NCBI RefSeq assembly: GCF_003194085.1
Contig: NZ_CP023994.1
Location: forward strand, 806,001 to 870,000
Source: Aurantimicrobium photophilum
Lineage (GTDB): Bacteria; Actinomycetota; Actinomycetes; Actinomycetales; Microbacteriaceae
Reading direction: 5' to 3'
Length of the DNA: 64,000 bases
Shown in pieces: positions 37,947 through 46,969 of the stretch (the stretch's first letter is position 1; every line of letters starts with the position of its first letter). The translations under genes and the position numbers were made by a program. The notes under the pieces are model-generated. The model had not been told where the DNA came from, made no database searches, and worked only from the letters and a program-made list of their open reading frames with translations.

Positions 37947-39011
37947 ATGGCTAAGAACGAGAGTGGCAAAGCCAATATCGTTCCTGCGAACAACGCAGAG
38001 GCAACGGGAACAGGTGTTGTAGCACCTGACGCTTTTGTAAACCCTGGTTTGCCCCCGCACCGACCACGCGTTACTGACCTCGATCCCAAGGCAGCTAAGC
38101 GTGCAGAGCGTGTTGTTTACACCCTGTTCTACCTATCCATCGCTGCCAGCGTTTTCGCTGTGTACGCATACATGTTCTTCCCCATTGAGCCTGAAAACGT
38201 TCACTCGGTGCGCATGAACACCCTGTACTTGGGTCTTGGAATTGCGTTCTCTCTCTTGGCGATTGGTATTGCCGCAGTTCACTGGGGTAAAGCCCTCATG
38301 GCAGATAAAGAAGCCATTGACCACCGTCACCCGGTTCGTGGAACTGAAGAAACTCGCGCACGTGCAGTTGAAATCTTTCGTGAATCTGACGAAGAATCTG
38401 GATTCAGCCGTCGCACTTTGATTCGTAACGGCCTTATTGGTGCATTGATTGCATTCCCCCTTCCTGCTATTGCTCTTTTCCGCGGACTTGCTCCAATGGA
38501 TGTAGATCCAAATAATGAGCTCAAGCACACTATGTGGAAGAAGGGTATTCGTCTGACACGCGACCCTCAGGGAACTCCCATTAAGGCGTCAGAACTAACT
38601 ATTGGATCTGCTTTCCAGGTCATCCCAGAAGGTCTTGTCGATTTGCCCGAGCACGAAATGCTCGATGCAAAAGCCAAGGCTGCCGTTCTTCTGGTTCGCC
38701 TCAAGAAGGAAGATTTGAACTGGACAAGCAAAGAGCGTGAAAGCTGGTCTTATGAAGGTATTGTCGCCTACTCCAAGATTTGTACTCACGTTGGTTGCCC
38801 TGTAGCTCTCTACGAACAGCAGACGCACCACCTGTTGTGCCCTTGCCACCAGTCTCAGTTTGATATTGCTAACGAATGTGCAGTGATCTTCGGACCAGCT
38901 GCTCGTCCACTCCCCCAACTTCCCATCACCGTTGACGCAGAGGGTTACCTTGTTGCGACCAGCGATTTCACTGAACCTGTAGGACCTAGCTTCTGGGAGC
39001 GCGCTAAATGA
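37947..39011 (+). CDS. qcrA: Cytochrome bcc complex Rieske iron-sulfur subunit
   Basis: Takes electrons from menaquinol at the QcrB site. The 354-residue protein is long, as in actinobacteria: an N-terminal half with three membrane helices (about residues 52-75, 90-115 and 152-172) and a C-terminal Rieske domain with the 2Fe-2S ligands in CTHVGC (near 278) and CPCHQSQ (near 297). A clean GAGGAG ribosome binding site lies before the ATG. It overlaps qcrB by 4 bases (ATGA). Confidence 0.96.
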   Translation: MAKNESGKANIVPANNAEATGTGVVAPDAFVNPGLPPHRPRVTDLDPKAAKRAERVVYTLFYLSIAASVFAVYAYMFFPIEPENVHSVRMNTLYLGLGIAFSLLAIGIAAVHWGKALMADKEAIDHRHPVRGTEETRARAVEIFRESDEESGFSRRTLIRNGLIGALIAFPLPAIALFRGLAPMDVDPNNELKHTMWKKGIRLTRDPQGTPIKASELTIGSAFQVIPEGLVDLPEHEMLDAKAKAAVLLVRLKKEDLNWTSKERESWSYEGIVAYSKICTHVGCPVALYEQQTHHLLCPCHQSQFDIANECAVIFGPAARPLPQLPITVDAEGYLVATSDFTEPVGPSFWERAK

Positions 39012-40609
39012 GTAACGTAACTGCACCCGCACAAACTGGTGTCGTAGGAAAGTTCTCGAACTACCTCGACGAACGAACCAGCATCTCTGGAGCCGTTAAG
39101 GAATTCGGTCGTAAGGTATTCCCTGACCACTGGTCCTTCTTGCTTGGTGAAGTAGCTCTATACAGCTTCGTCATCATCTTGCTCACCGGTAGCTTCCTCA
39201 CCTTCTTCTTCCAAGCGTCGATGACGCCGGTTAATTACGAAGGTTCCTATGTTCCCCTCAAGGGAATCGAAATGTCTGCCGCCATGGCATCCACTTTGGA
39301 CATCTCGTTTGATATTCGTGGTGGCTTGCTGATGCGCCAGATTCACCACTGGGCTGCACTGCTATTCGTCGCAAGCATCGGCCTGCACATGCTCCGCGTG
39401 TTCTTTACAGGCGCATTCCGTAAGCCACGTGAATTGAACTGGTCGATTGGTTTCGTACTGTTCGTTCTGGCTATGGCTGAAGGTTTCACGGGCTATTCTC
39501 TCCCCGATGATCTTCTTTCCGGTAACGGTCTGCGCATCATCGACGGAATGGTTTTGGGTCTACCAGTAGTTGGTACTTGGATCACCTTCCTCCTCTTTGG
39601 CGGTGAGTTCCCCGGATCAGACATCGTGGGTCGTTTGTACTCGCTCCACATCCTTCTGCTTCCTGCTTTTGTTTTGATTTTCATCGTGCTTCACTTGATG
39701 TTCGTCATCATCCACAAGCACACTCAGTACCCCGGCCCTGGAAAGACTGAAGAAAACGTTGTTGGCTTCCCTATCCTTCCTGTGTATGCAGCGAAGGCAG
39801 GTGGCTTCTTCTTCCTCGTATTCGGAGTTGTTGCACTCATCGGTGCTACGGTCACGATTAACCCCATTTGGAACTACGGGCCTTACGACCCCTCCCCTGT
39901 TTCAGCTGGAACCCAGCCTGACTGGTACATCGGTTTTGCCGATGGTGCTTTGCGCCTGGTACCACCACATCTTGAAACTTATTGGTTCGGATACACCTGG
40001 TCTTGGAACATCATCATTCCTGTGCTCCTTTTGGTTGTGTTCCTTGCTGCAGCGTTTGCTTACCCCTTCGTTGAAGCGTGGGTGACCGGCGACAAGCGTG
40101 AGCACCACTTGCTTGACCGTCCACGCAACGCACCTGTTCGCACCGCAATTGGAGCTGCTGGAGTTACCTTCTACGCAGTCTTATGGGCAGCAGCGTCTTC
40201 GGACCTCATTGCTACTCACTTCAAGGTGACTATGGAAGGTGTGATTAACACTCTTCAGATTCTCCTGATTGTTGGCCCAATTATTGCCTTTGTTGTGACA
40301 AAGCGCATTGCTCTGGCACTGCAGAAGAAGGATCGTGAGATTCTGCTTCATGGTTTTGAAACTGGACGCATTGTTCGTCTTCCCGGTGGTGAATTCACTG
40401 AAGTTCACCAGCAGCTGGACGCTTATGACCGCTGGCAGCTTGTCTCATACAACGACAACGCTCCCATCATGCTTCGTCCAAACCCGCAGGGCAAGATCAC
40501 TGGTGGTATGCGTATGCGTGCATCTCTATCTCGCTTCTTCTTCGAAGACCGTATTGCTCCTGTTACTCAGGAAGAATACAAGCAAGCTCTCGAGCACGCT
40601 CACCACTAA
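39008..40609 (+). CDS. qcrB: Cytochrome bcc complex cytochrome b subunit
   Basis: The menaquinol-oxidising core of the bcc complex. The 533-residue membrane protein shows heme b ligand histidines in IHHWAALLFVASIGLHMLR and in the LHILLLP...LHLMFVIIHKH region, and PDWYIGF in place of the PEWY loop of other phyla. It also has the long C-terminal extension of actinobacterial QcrB (about 130 residues, FETGRIVRLPGGEFTEVHQQL). It ends the operon; a terminator lies 10 bases on. Confidence 0.97.
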   Translation: MSNVTAPAQTGVVGKFSNYLDERTSISGAVKEFGRKVFPDHWSFLLGEVALYSFVIILLTGSFLTFFFQASMTPVNYEGSYVPLKGIEMSAAMASTLDISFDIRGGLLMRQIHHWAALLFVASIGLHMLRVFFTGAFRKPRELNWSIGFVLFVLAMAEGFTGYSLPDDLLSGNGLRIIDGMVLGLPVVGTWITFLLFGGEFPGSDIVGRLYSLHILLLPAFVLIFIVLHLMFVIIHKHTQYPGPGKTEENVVGFPILPVYAAKAGGFFFLVFGVVALIGATVTINPIWNYGPYDPSPVSAGTQPDWYIGFADGALRLVPPHLETYWFGYTWSWNIIIPVLLLVVFLAAAFAYPFVEAWVTGDKREHHLLDRPRNAPVRTAIGAAGVTFYAVLWAAASSDLIATHFKVTMEGVINTLQILLIVGPIIAFVVTKRIALALQKKDREILLHGFETGRIVRLPGGEFTEVHQQLDAYDRWQLVSYNDNAPIMLRPNPQGKITGGMRMRASLSRFFFEDRIAPVTQEEYKQALEHAHH

Positions 40610-40618
40610 GCAATCAAT

Positions 40619-40648
40619 AAGAATGCCCCTCTTTGGTGGGGCATTCTT
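40619..40648 (+). terminator. Intrinsic terminator after qcrB
   Basis: AAGAATGCCCC (40619-40629) and GGGGCATTCTT (40638-40648) form a perfect 11-bp stem with an 8-base loop and A/T flanks. It also faces the 3' end of the GyrI-like pseudogene on the other strand and can serve both. Confidence 0.88.
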
Positions 40649-40650
40649 CG

Positions 40651-41274
40651 TTAATGCTGGATTAGCTGTTTCACAGGTTGTCTCAGGATTGTTCGGAGCT
40701 TCGAAGGTTCTGTCTTTCGAAAATCACTGAGATATATCTCATGATGAAACTCGTTAAAGGTGACATTGTGTGCTGGCATGACTGTGTTGTGAAGTTGTTC
40801 AAGGACGGGTCCCTCCTCCACAAAAGAGCCAATATGAAGAGCTTGAAATGAACTTCCTTCGGTCAGTTCAAGAATCTGAACTTGTTGAGCTCGATGAATC
40901 CCCTTAGATAGAGCTTTGGAAGTGGCTGCTTGAACATGTTCTTCTGTCACCCATTCAGGAAGGAATGACAGCAGAGTCCACTTCCAAGAATCTCTGTGGT
41001 TAGATGTGAAGGCTGAAGGATCTTCTGCCCACCACAATCCTTCAAGCGGAGGAACAACATAATCTTTGCCTGTTGCTGCCTTGGAAATGAATTTGACGGG
41101 ATATGCCGTTGAATTCAGAGCCTCTATTGCTGCTGCTTAGTTCGGACTCTGTGGTGATCCTTCCCCGGAAATGCTGAGATACCGCATCGCAGGAACATCG
41201 ACCAAAGCAAGCTCTGAATTCTTTGGAGCATAAAGCGAAGGGAATGCCATCTTCACATCGAATTTTTCTAACAT
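40651..41274 (-). pseudogene. GyrI-like domain gene, interrupted by one TAA
   Basis: From an ATG at 41274, with AGGTAGGT upstream as ribosome binding site, the frame reads 45 codons (MLEKFDVKMAFPSLYAPKNS and VDVPAMRYLSISGEG), hits TAA at 41139-41137, then continues in the same frame for 161 codons (DYVVPPLEGLWWAEDP, LHIGSFVEEGPVLEQL, HHEIYLSDFRKTEPSKLRTILRQPVK) to the stop at 40651. The total, 207 codons, is the normal size of GyrI-like small-molecule-binding proteins and both parts match that family. GAA to TAA is a likely cause. The gene sits between two respiratory operons; the family function is poorly known. Confidence 0.85.
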
Positions 41275-41299
41275 CTGAATACCTACCTATTCAAATATG

Positions 41300-41333
41300 A
41301 AAAAGGCCCCAGAAGCGAATCTGAGGCCTTTTT
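41300..41333 (-). terminator. Terminator of the ctaCDF operon
   Basis: AAAAAGGCC (41300-41308) pairs with GGCCTTTTT (41325-41333), with a further CAGA/TCTG pairing inside after one mismatch. It is 14 bases beyond the ctaF stop on the minus strand and ends in a T run in that direction. Confidence 0.8.
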
Positions 41334-41347
41334 GACGTAGCTATAAA

Positions 41348-41767
41348 CTATCTGCCGAAGTTACCGCGGTAGTACTCGTAGGTCCATCCAGTGATTGCAA
41401 CCAGGACAAAAGGAATTGCGAGGAAGATGATCCAAAAACCAACGGCAAGCCCCAGGAATGCTAGTCCAATTGCAAAACCAAGAACCAGAGGCCACCAGCT
41501 CCATGGGCTAAAGTGACCAATGTTTGGATCTGCGTCATCAATATCTGCAGATGGCTCGTCCTCGGGAAGAAGAATTCCTCCTTGTGAACGGTTCACCATG
41601 TTCAAGAAGAAGGCGATGAAACCGGCCAAAATTGCAGAAAGAAGAAGACCAATAGATCCTGTAGCCTCAAACTCATTTCCAGCCAGGATGTTCCAGACGA
41701 TGTAAACGACGCCTGAGAGCAAGAAGTAAGCTCCGAGGAGAATCAGGATGACAACATTACTTTTCAT
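41348..41767 (-). CDS. ctaF: Cytochrome c oxidase subunit 4 (actinobacterial)
   Basis: A 139-residue membrane protein with four hydrophobic helices in two pairs, separated by an acidic loop (EDEPSADIDDADP), matching the actinobacteria-specific oxidase subunit IV. It lies 6 bases after ctaD on the minus strand and is the last gene of ctaC-ctaD-ctaF. The C-terminal TYEYYRGNFGR is typical. It stabilises the aa3 oxidase; it has no known redox centre. Confidence 0.92.
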   Translation of the reverse strand: MKSNVVILILLGAYFLLSGVVYIVWNILAGNEFEATGSIGLLLSAILAGFIAFFLNMVNRSQGGILLPEDEPSADIDDADPNIGHFSPWSWWPLVLGFAIGLAFLGLAVGFWIIFLAIPFVLVAITGWTYEYYRGNFGR

Positions 41768-41773
41768 GAGCTG

Positions 41774-43492
41774 TTAGGCCTTTACCTTTCCGGCGAGAGC
41801 TGGCTGACTTGTGTAACCGCTAGGAGCAAGCTCTGGGTGGTTCAAGTCAAACGCAGGAGATTCGCTGCGGATACGTGGGATCGAAGTGAAGTTGTGTCGA
41901 GGAGGAGGGCAAGAAGTTGCCCACTCGAGTGAACGTCCGTAACCCCAAGGATCGTTGACGGTTACCTTTGCGCCGTAACGTGCAGTGAGGTAAACGTTGA
42001 GGACCCAAGGAAGTAGCGAGACCGCCATCAAGAATGCACCGATAGTTGAAAGCTGGTTCATCCATGTGAATCCATCTTCAGGAAGGTACGTAGCGTAACG
42101 GCGTGGCATACCTACAACACCAAGCCAGTGCTGAACGAGGAAGGTCATGTGGAAGCTGATGAATAACAGCCAGAAATGCCACATACCAAGGCGTTCGTTG
42201 AGCATTTTTCCAGTCCACTTTGGCCACCAGAAGTAGAAAGCTCCGAAGAGAGCGAAGACTAGAGCACCGACAATGACGTAGTGGAAGTGGGCAACGACGA
42301 AATATGAGTCAGACATGGGGAAGTCAAGAACTGGCGAAGCCAGGATGATTCCGGTCAAACCACCGAAAACAAAGTTGAATACGAATGCTATTGCGAACAT
42401 CATCGGGGTTTCGAATGTCACTGAACCACGGAACATAGTTCCAATCCAGTTGAAGATCTTTACACCAGTGGGAACTGCAATAAGCATGGTGAGAAGCGCA
42501 AAGAAGGGCAGAAGTACAGAACCAGTGACATACATGTGGTGTGCCCACACAGTCATAGATAGTGCTCCGATGGAGATGGTTGCGTAAACCAGAGTCTTGT
42601 ATCCAAAAATTGGCTTGCGACTGAATACTGGAATGATTTCAGAAACCACACCGAAGAATGGCAAAGCAAGGATGTAAACCTCTGGGTGTCCGAAGAACCA
42701 GAACATGTGCTGCCACAGAATGGCTCCACCTGTAGCGGCGTCGTAGACGTGTGCTCCGAAGATACGGTCAGCTGCGAGACCGAACAGAGCAACGGCGAGT
42801 ATGGGGAAAACGAGGATAACCAAGATCGAGGTGATCAAGATGTTCCATGAGAAAACCGACATACGGAACATAGTCATACCAGGTGCACGCATGGTGAGAA
42901 TCGTGGTGATGAAGTTCACGGCACCAAGAATCGTTCCGAAACCACCCATTGCAAGGCCGAGTACCCACATGTTGGAACCGATGCCTGGTGAGAAGGTTGA
43001 AGTTGAAAGCGGAGCGTAAGCAAACCAACCGAAACTAGCGGCACCCTGTGGGGTGAGGAATCCACCAACGGAAATAAGCGCACCGAAGAAATAAAGCCAG
43101 AACGAAAGCATGTTCAGACGGGGGAAGGCCACATCTGGTGCGCCCAGCTGCAAAGGAAGAATTGCATTTGCAAGACCAGCAAAGAGCGGAGTTGCAACCA
43201 TGAGCAACATGATTGTTCCGTGCATGGTGAACATCTGGTTGTACTGCTCTTTGGTCTGAAGAACGTTGAGACCTGGTGCGAACAGTTGTGCACGGATTAT
43301 CAGGGCCATCACACCACCGAGCAGGAAGTACAACATCGAGGTGATGTTGTACATGTGACCGATGATCTTGTGGTCAGTTGAGGTCAGCCAACGCACAATG
43401 ATGTTGCCCTTAGTCACTGGTCGAGTGACACCAACAGTTTGTGGTTTCTGATTAGTGGTTACTACTGGGGTGGGAGTAAGTGTTGCGCTCAT
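41774..43492 (-). CDS. ctaD: Cytochrome c oxidase subunit I
   Basis: The catalytic subunit of the proton-pumping aa3 oxidase. The 572-residue protein has twelve helices with heme a ligand in [11 protein letters not shown], the CuB site [14 protein letters not shown] (His-Tyr crosslink), AHHMYVTG (CuB histidines) and [10 protein letters not shown] (heme a and a3 ligands). The glutamate of the D channel is in GHPEVY as in A-type enzymes. It follows ctaC by 12 bases. Confidence 0.98.
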   Translation of the reverse strand: MSATLTPTPVVTTNQKPQTVGVTRPVTKGNIIVRWLTSTDHKIIGHMYNITSMLYFLLGGVMALIIRAQLFAPGLNVLQTKEQYNQMFTMHGTIMLLMVATPLFAGLANAILPLQLGAPDVAFPRLNMLSFWLYFFGALISVGGFLTPQGAASFGWFAYAPLSTSTFSPGIGSNMWVLGLAMGGFGTILGAVNFITTILTMRAPGMTMFRMSVFSWNILITSILVILVFPILAVALFGLAADRIFGAHVYDAATGGAILWQHMFWFFGHPEVYILALPFFGVVSEIIPVFSRKPIFGYKTLVYATISIGALSMTVWAHHMYVTGSVLLPFFALLTMLIAVPTGVKIFNWIGTMFRGSVTFETPMMFAIAFVFNFVFGGLTGIILASPVLDFPMSDSYFVVAHFHYVIVGALVFALFGAFYFWWPKWTGKMLNERLGMWHFWLLFISFHMTFLVQHWLGVVGMPRRYATYLPEDGFTWMNQLSTIGAFLMAVSLLPWVLNVYLTARYGAKVTVNDPWGYGRSLEWATSCPPPRHNFTSIPRIRSESPAFDLNHPELAPSGYTSQPALAGKVKA

Positions 43493-43504
43493 CGCTATTC
43501 CCTA

Positions 43505-44395
43505 CTACTTCGACTCGTTAGCGGATGCGACTACATTCGCTTGGTTACTGTTGCGGTCATACTCAGTGCCGAGCTGACCTTCAAAGCCTTGATCACGCAG
43601 ACTCTGGATGTAGGCGTCGTACTCTTCCTGAGAAACTACCTTCACTTGGAAAAGCATCTGTGAGTGGAATTCACCACAGAGTTCTGCACACTTTCCTGCA
43701 TAGGTACCCTCACGTTCAGGGATGATCGACATGTAATTCGTCTTTCCGGGAATCATGTCTTTCTTGTACAGGAAGTCGATAACCCAGAAGGAGTGAATGA
43801 CATCGCGAGCGTTGAGCTGGATTTCTACCTTCTTACCAACGGGCAAGTAGAGAGTTGGTAATGAAGATTCCTCAATTGCACCCTGTTCAGCACCTTCTGA
43901 AAGGTCAGGCTGTACCTGGATTCCCGAGTAGTAGACATCTTCATTGGTGTAGTTGAAGTCCCACGCCCATTGCTTACCGAATGCCTGAATGGTGACTTCT
44001 GGAGCGTCGAAGCGCTTTTCAATGATTTCTGTATCACGAGCCGTGAGTGCGAACAAACCAATGATGAGAATAAATGGAATAACTGTGAAAAGGATTTCAA
44101 TGGGCATGTTGTAACGCAGCTGGACTGGGAGACCAGTGTCAGTCTTGCGGCGTCGATAAACAACCATCGACCACAGCAACAGACCCCAGGTGATAAATCC
44201 AATACCGAGGAGAACAATCCAGCTGTTGACCCAGAAGTCAATTACGAGCTGAGTGTGGTTTGTTACTGGAGAGGCCCCAGAAACGAAGCCAGGCATATAG
44301 CCTGCAAGCTCCTGATCAGTACATGCAGTTAACGCAAGTACTAGCGTTGCTGCGAGGGGAATCGCAGCCCATCGGATTCGACGTGTAGAACGCAC
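43505..44395 (-). CDS. ctaC: Cytochrome c oxidase subunit II
   Basis: Accepts electrons from QcrC through the CuA centre. The 296-residue precursor has a signal peptide with lipobox LTAC (Cys25), so it is probably a lipoprotein made by Lgt and Lnt, then two membrane helices (about residues 52-75 and 93-115) and a periplasm-side cupredoxin domain with CuA ligands in CAELCGEFHSQM. The GTG start at 44395 has GAAAGG 6 bases upstream. First gene of ctaC-ctaD-ctaF. Confidence 0.97.
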   Translation of the reverse strand: MRSTRRIRWAAIPLAATLVLALTACTDQELAGYMPGFVSGASPVTNHTQLVIDFWVNSWIVLLGIGFITWGLLLWSMVVYRRRKTDTGLPVQLRYNMPIEILFTVIPFILIIGLFALTARDTEIIEKRFDAPEVTIQAFGKQWAWDFNYTNEDVYYSGIQVQPDLSEGAEQGAIEESSLPTLYLPVGKKVEIQLNARDVIHSFWVIDFLYKKDMIPGKTNYMSIIPEREGTYAGKCAELCGEFHSQMLFQVKVVSQEEYDAYIQSLRDQGFEGQLGTEYDRNSNQANVVASANESK

Positions 44396-44435
44396 TATTG
44401 GCCTTTCACAAACACTTGTTCAAAAACGAAACATG

Positions 44436-44459
44436 AATGTTCCGAACATTTCAACTCTA
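44436..44459 (-). promoter_or_regulatory. ctaC promoter with palindromic operator candidate
   Basis: Minus-strand TAGAGT (44459-44454) is a likely -10 about 60 bases before ctaC. Just downstream, covering the expected start of transcription, is a 15-base near-palindrome AATGTTC-C-GAACATT (44436-44450), a good candidate site for a repressor. Its GTTC...GAAC order is not the LexA box order (GAAC...GTTC). The rest of the 135-base gap 44396-44530 shows nothing further. Confidence 0.4.
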
Positions 44460-44530
44460 CCCTCAGAAAGAGCTGTGAAAGTGTAGCAACGTGCTGAATT
44501 TTCGCTCCTCAGAATCGAAACATAAGTTCT

Positions 44531-44887
44531 TTAGTGGAAAGAATCTCCGCATGCACAACTACCCTCCGCATTGGGGTTGTCGATGGTGAACCCCTGCTTT
44601 TGAATGGTGTCTTCAAAGTCGATGGTTGCTCCATCAAGATAAGGAACACTCATCTTGTCGACGGCTACGCCTACTCCCCCGAAATCTACGATGGCGTCGC
44701 CATCCATGACGCGTTCGTCAAAATAAAGCTGGTAAATCAGACCTGAGCATCCGCCAGGCTGAACAGCAATACGGAGACGAAGATCATCGCGTCCCTCCTG
44801 CTCCAGGAGCGCGCGAACTTTCTGTGCAGCTGCGTCAGTGAGACCAACGCCATGTGCCTTAACTTCGGCTGTTGTCGTTTCAGTCAT
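44531..44887 (-). CDS. HesB/IscA-type iron-sulfur carrier protein
   Basis: A 118-residue A-type carrier that hands Fe-S clusters to target proteins. The three conserved cysteines are visible: Cys in PGGCSGL and the pair in GSCACGDSF at the C-terminus. The ATG at 44887 is chosen over the GTG at 44893 because AAGGAG lies 5 bases before the ATG and would overlap the GTG. It is upstream of ctaC on the same strand but 135 bases away, so it is probably separate. ErpA-like or IscA-like cannot be decided. Confidence 0.92.
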   Translation of the reverse strand: MTETTTAEVKAHGVGLTDAAAQKVRALLEQEGRDDLRLRIAVQPGGCSGLIYQLYFDERVMDGDAIVDFGGVGVAVDKMSVPYLDGATIDFEDTIQKQGFTIDNPNAEGSCACGDSFH

Positions 44888-44922
44888 TTCCACTCCTTGG
44901 AAGGGTTGTAGCGGGTAACACC

Positions 44923-44928
44923 ATTCTA
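44923..44928 (-). promoter_or_regulatory. Candidate -10 for the Fe-S carrier gene
   Basis: TAGAAT on the minus strand, about 35 bases before the ATG, leaves a short leader with AAGGAG. No clear -35. This is a leadered promoter. Confidence 0.35.
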
Positions 44929-44968
44929 AAAGCAGAAGGTGAAAGTAGTCTGCAATATTCCTGAGAAA

Positions 44969-46351
44969 TCAAGGTTTTTTCGAGTTCAGGTCTACCAAAA
45001 AGAGCAACTCAGCAACAATTGCCTTCTCAAAAGACTCGATATGTAATGACTCATTCGGGCTATGAGCTCGAGAGTCAGGGTCCTCAACACCAGTAACCAA
45101 CACCTGAGCATTGGGGAAAGCAGAGACAAAACTTGAAATGAATGGGATTGAACCACCAACACCCATATTCACGACTTCTTGATCCCATGATTGAGTAAGT
45201 GCGTGTGAAATTGATTGAGCTGCCCAGCCAGATGTATCTGTTGAGAACGCTTCTCCTAAATTCACATCCTCAAACTCAACAATCGCCCCAAACGGGATGT
45301 GCTCAGTGATGTGTTGTTGAATGGCAGAGAAAGCTTCAGAAGCTGATTGACCTGGGGCGACTCTTACGCTGATTCGAGCAGAAACACTGGGAAGCAAGGT
45401 GTTCGACGCATTTGCCACATCAGGAATGTCAATACCCGTCACCGAAATCGACGGCTGAGACCAGAGACGCCCTAAAACATGACCATCTCCGATAAGAGAA
45501 ACGGAATCAAGGACACCACTCTCTTCTCTCATTTGTTCATCTGAATACTCAGGGGTTGGAACTGATGATCGGTGAAGTCCTTCAACGGCAACACTTCCCG
45601 ATGGAGTGTAGAAACTCGAAACAAGCCCTGCAAAAGCCATAAATGCATCGGGTACAGCTCCACCAAACATGCCTGAATGAAGTGCATGATCCAGAGTTCG
45701 AACCGTGAGCTTGAATGTTGCATTGCCTCGTAAAGTCGTTGTCAACGCAGGTGTTTCGGTGTTCCAATTTCCTGAATCTGCTACGACGATCACATCAGAT
45801 GCGAGAAGTTCGTGGTGATCAGATAAGAAATTCTCGAAAGATGGAGAACCGAATTCTTCTTCACCTTCAATGAACACAACGATTCCAAGTTCCACGTTTT
45901 CGACAAGCTCAGGGAGTAAACGCAAGGAGGTGACATGAGCCATGATTCCCGCCTTGTCGTCAGCTGCACCGCGACCGTGAAGTCGCCCACTTCGTTCTTC
46001 TGGTTCAAAAGGAGAACTTTCCCACATCGCGAGGTCACCAGGAGGCTGAACATCATGGTGGGCATAGAGAAGGACAGTAGGCATTCCTGGTGCGGGGTTG
46101 CGTCGTGCGACAACAGCTGGTTGTCCAAGTTCTTTACTGTCTGACTTCTGAGAACGCAGGATAAATACGTCCTCGAACAAATTAGTTCCTGCAAGGAGGT
46201 CTGAGACAGCCTGTGCACTTCGAGCTACTTGTTCAGGATCAAAAGAAGACCAAGAAACCGAAGGGATACGAACTAAATCTTTCAGTTCGTTGAGAGATTG
46301 AGGAAACGTTTGAGACACCACAGAGCGAACGTCAGAAATTGAAGCTGTCAT
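44969..46351 (-). CDS. M20-family dipeptidase
   Basis: A 460-residue zinc peptidase of the M20 dipeptidase group. Metal-site motifs are YAHHDVQPPGD (first His), GRGAADDKAG (bridging Asp) and FIEGEEEFGSP (catalytic and metal Glu), then a lid domain starting near TTLRGNATFKLTV, and the late VGGSIPF and DSRAHSPNESLH with the last metal His. It should cleave dipeptides in the cytoplasm. An in-frame extension to 46384 (FECYAHKITG) is rejected because a -10 element lies 7 bases before the ATG at 46351. Confidence 0.92.
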   Translation of the reverse strand: MTASISDVRSVVSQTFPQSLNELKDLVRIPSVSWSSFDPEQVARSAQAVSDLLAGTNLFEDVFILRSQKSDSKELGQPAVVARRNPAPGMPTVLLYAHHDVQPPGDLAMWESSPFEPEERSGRLHGRGAADDKAGIMAHVTSLRLLPELVENVELGIVVFIEGEEEFGSPSFENFLSDHHELLASDVIVVADSGNWNTETPALTTTLRGNATFKLTVRTLDHALHSGMFGGAVPDAFMAFAGLVSSFYTPSGSVAVEGLHRSSVPTPEYSDEQMREESGVLDSVSLIGDGHVLGRLWSQPSISVTGIDIPDVANASNTLLPSVSARISVRVAPGQSASEAFSAIQQHITEHIPFGAIVEFEDVNLGEAFSTDTSGWAAQSISHALTQSWDQEVVNMGVGGSIPFISSFVSAFPNAQVLVTGVEDPDSRAHSPNESLHIESFEKAIVAELLFLVDLNSKKP

Positions 46352-46356
46352 GCCGG

Positions 46357-46364
46357 TAATCTTA
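46357..46364. promoter_or_regulatory. Overlapping bidirectional -10 element
   Basis: The 8-mer TAATCTTA reads TAATCT on the plus strand (46357-46362) and TAAGAT on the minus strand (46364-46359). The minus element is 7 bases from the dipeptidase ATG, giving a leaderless mRNA; the plus element gives the DUF3043 gene a leader of about 25 bases with AAAGGA as ribosome binding site. Symmetric -10 sequences that fire both ways are known in bacteria. Confidence 0.5.
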
Positions 46365-46393
46365 TGGGCGTAGCATTCAAACAAAGGACCATC

Positions 46394-46960
46394 GTGGCTA
46401 AGAAATCTGAAGAAAACACCACTGCAGAATCAACTGTCGAAGAAAACAGTTCTGGCAAGGGCCACGCAACACCCAGTCGCAAGGAACGAGAAGCTGCAAA
46501 CAAGCGTCCCCTTGTGCCCAGCGACCGTAAGGAAGCTGCTCGTATGGAGCGCGCTCGTTTAAACGAGGAACGCAACAAGGCACGTATCGGACTTGCTGCT
46601 GGTGATGAACGATACCTCCCCATGCGTGACCGTGGTCCTCAAAAGAAATTTGCTCGTGATTTCGTAGATGCTCGCTATAACGTTGGCGAACTGATGGTGC
46701 CCTTCATGTTCCTGGTCATCATTATGACTTTTATCCCCAGTCTCCCCGTTCAGGAAAGTTCGTTCCTCGTACTCTGGGCGTTCTTCTTTATTGCACTGAT
46801 TGATGTGATGATTCTCGGTGTACAGCTGAGAAAGCGCATCACCGCCAAGTTTGGAACTTTGGATAAGGGTGTTCGCTGGTATGCCGGTATGCGCAGCCTG
46901 CAGATGCGCCCCTTGCGTTTGCCTAAGCCACAAGTTGGTCGCCGTCAATACCCAAGCTAG
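46394..46960 (+). CDS. DUF3043 membrane protein
   Basis: A 188-residue protein: a charged, Glu/Lys/Arg-rich N-terminal half (residues 1-90, with SRKEREAANKRPLVP and RYLPMRDRGPQKKFARDFVDAR) followed by two membrane helices (about 98-118 and 124-145) and a basic tail. This is the DUF3043 pattern of actinobacteria; function is unknown. The GTG at 46394 is chosen because AAAGGA lies 5 bases upstream; a longer frame begins at 46364. It is divergent from the dipeptidase gene. Confidence 0.85.
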   Translation: MAKKSEENTTAESTVEENSSGKGHATPSRKEREAANKRPLVPSDRKEAARMERARLNEERNKARIGLAAGDERYLPMRDRGPQKKFARDFVDARYNVGELMVPFMFLVIIMTFIPSLPVQESSFLVLWAFFFIALIDVMILGVQLRKRITAKFGTLDKGVRWYAGMRSLQMRPLRLPKPQVGRRQYPS

Positions 46961-46969
46961 TTGTTAGCT
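46955..46969. terminator. Small inverted repeat at DUF3043/pyrD ends
   Basis: AGCTA (46955-46959) and TAGCT (46965-46969) flank 5 bases; the repeat covers the stop codons of two convergent genes separated by 3 bases. Too short to be sure of a terminator. Confidence 0.2.
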
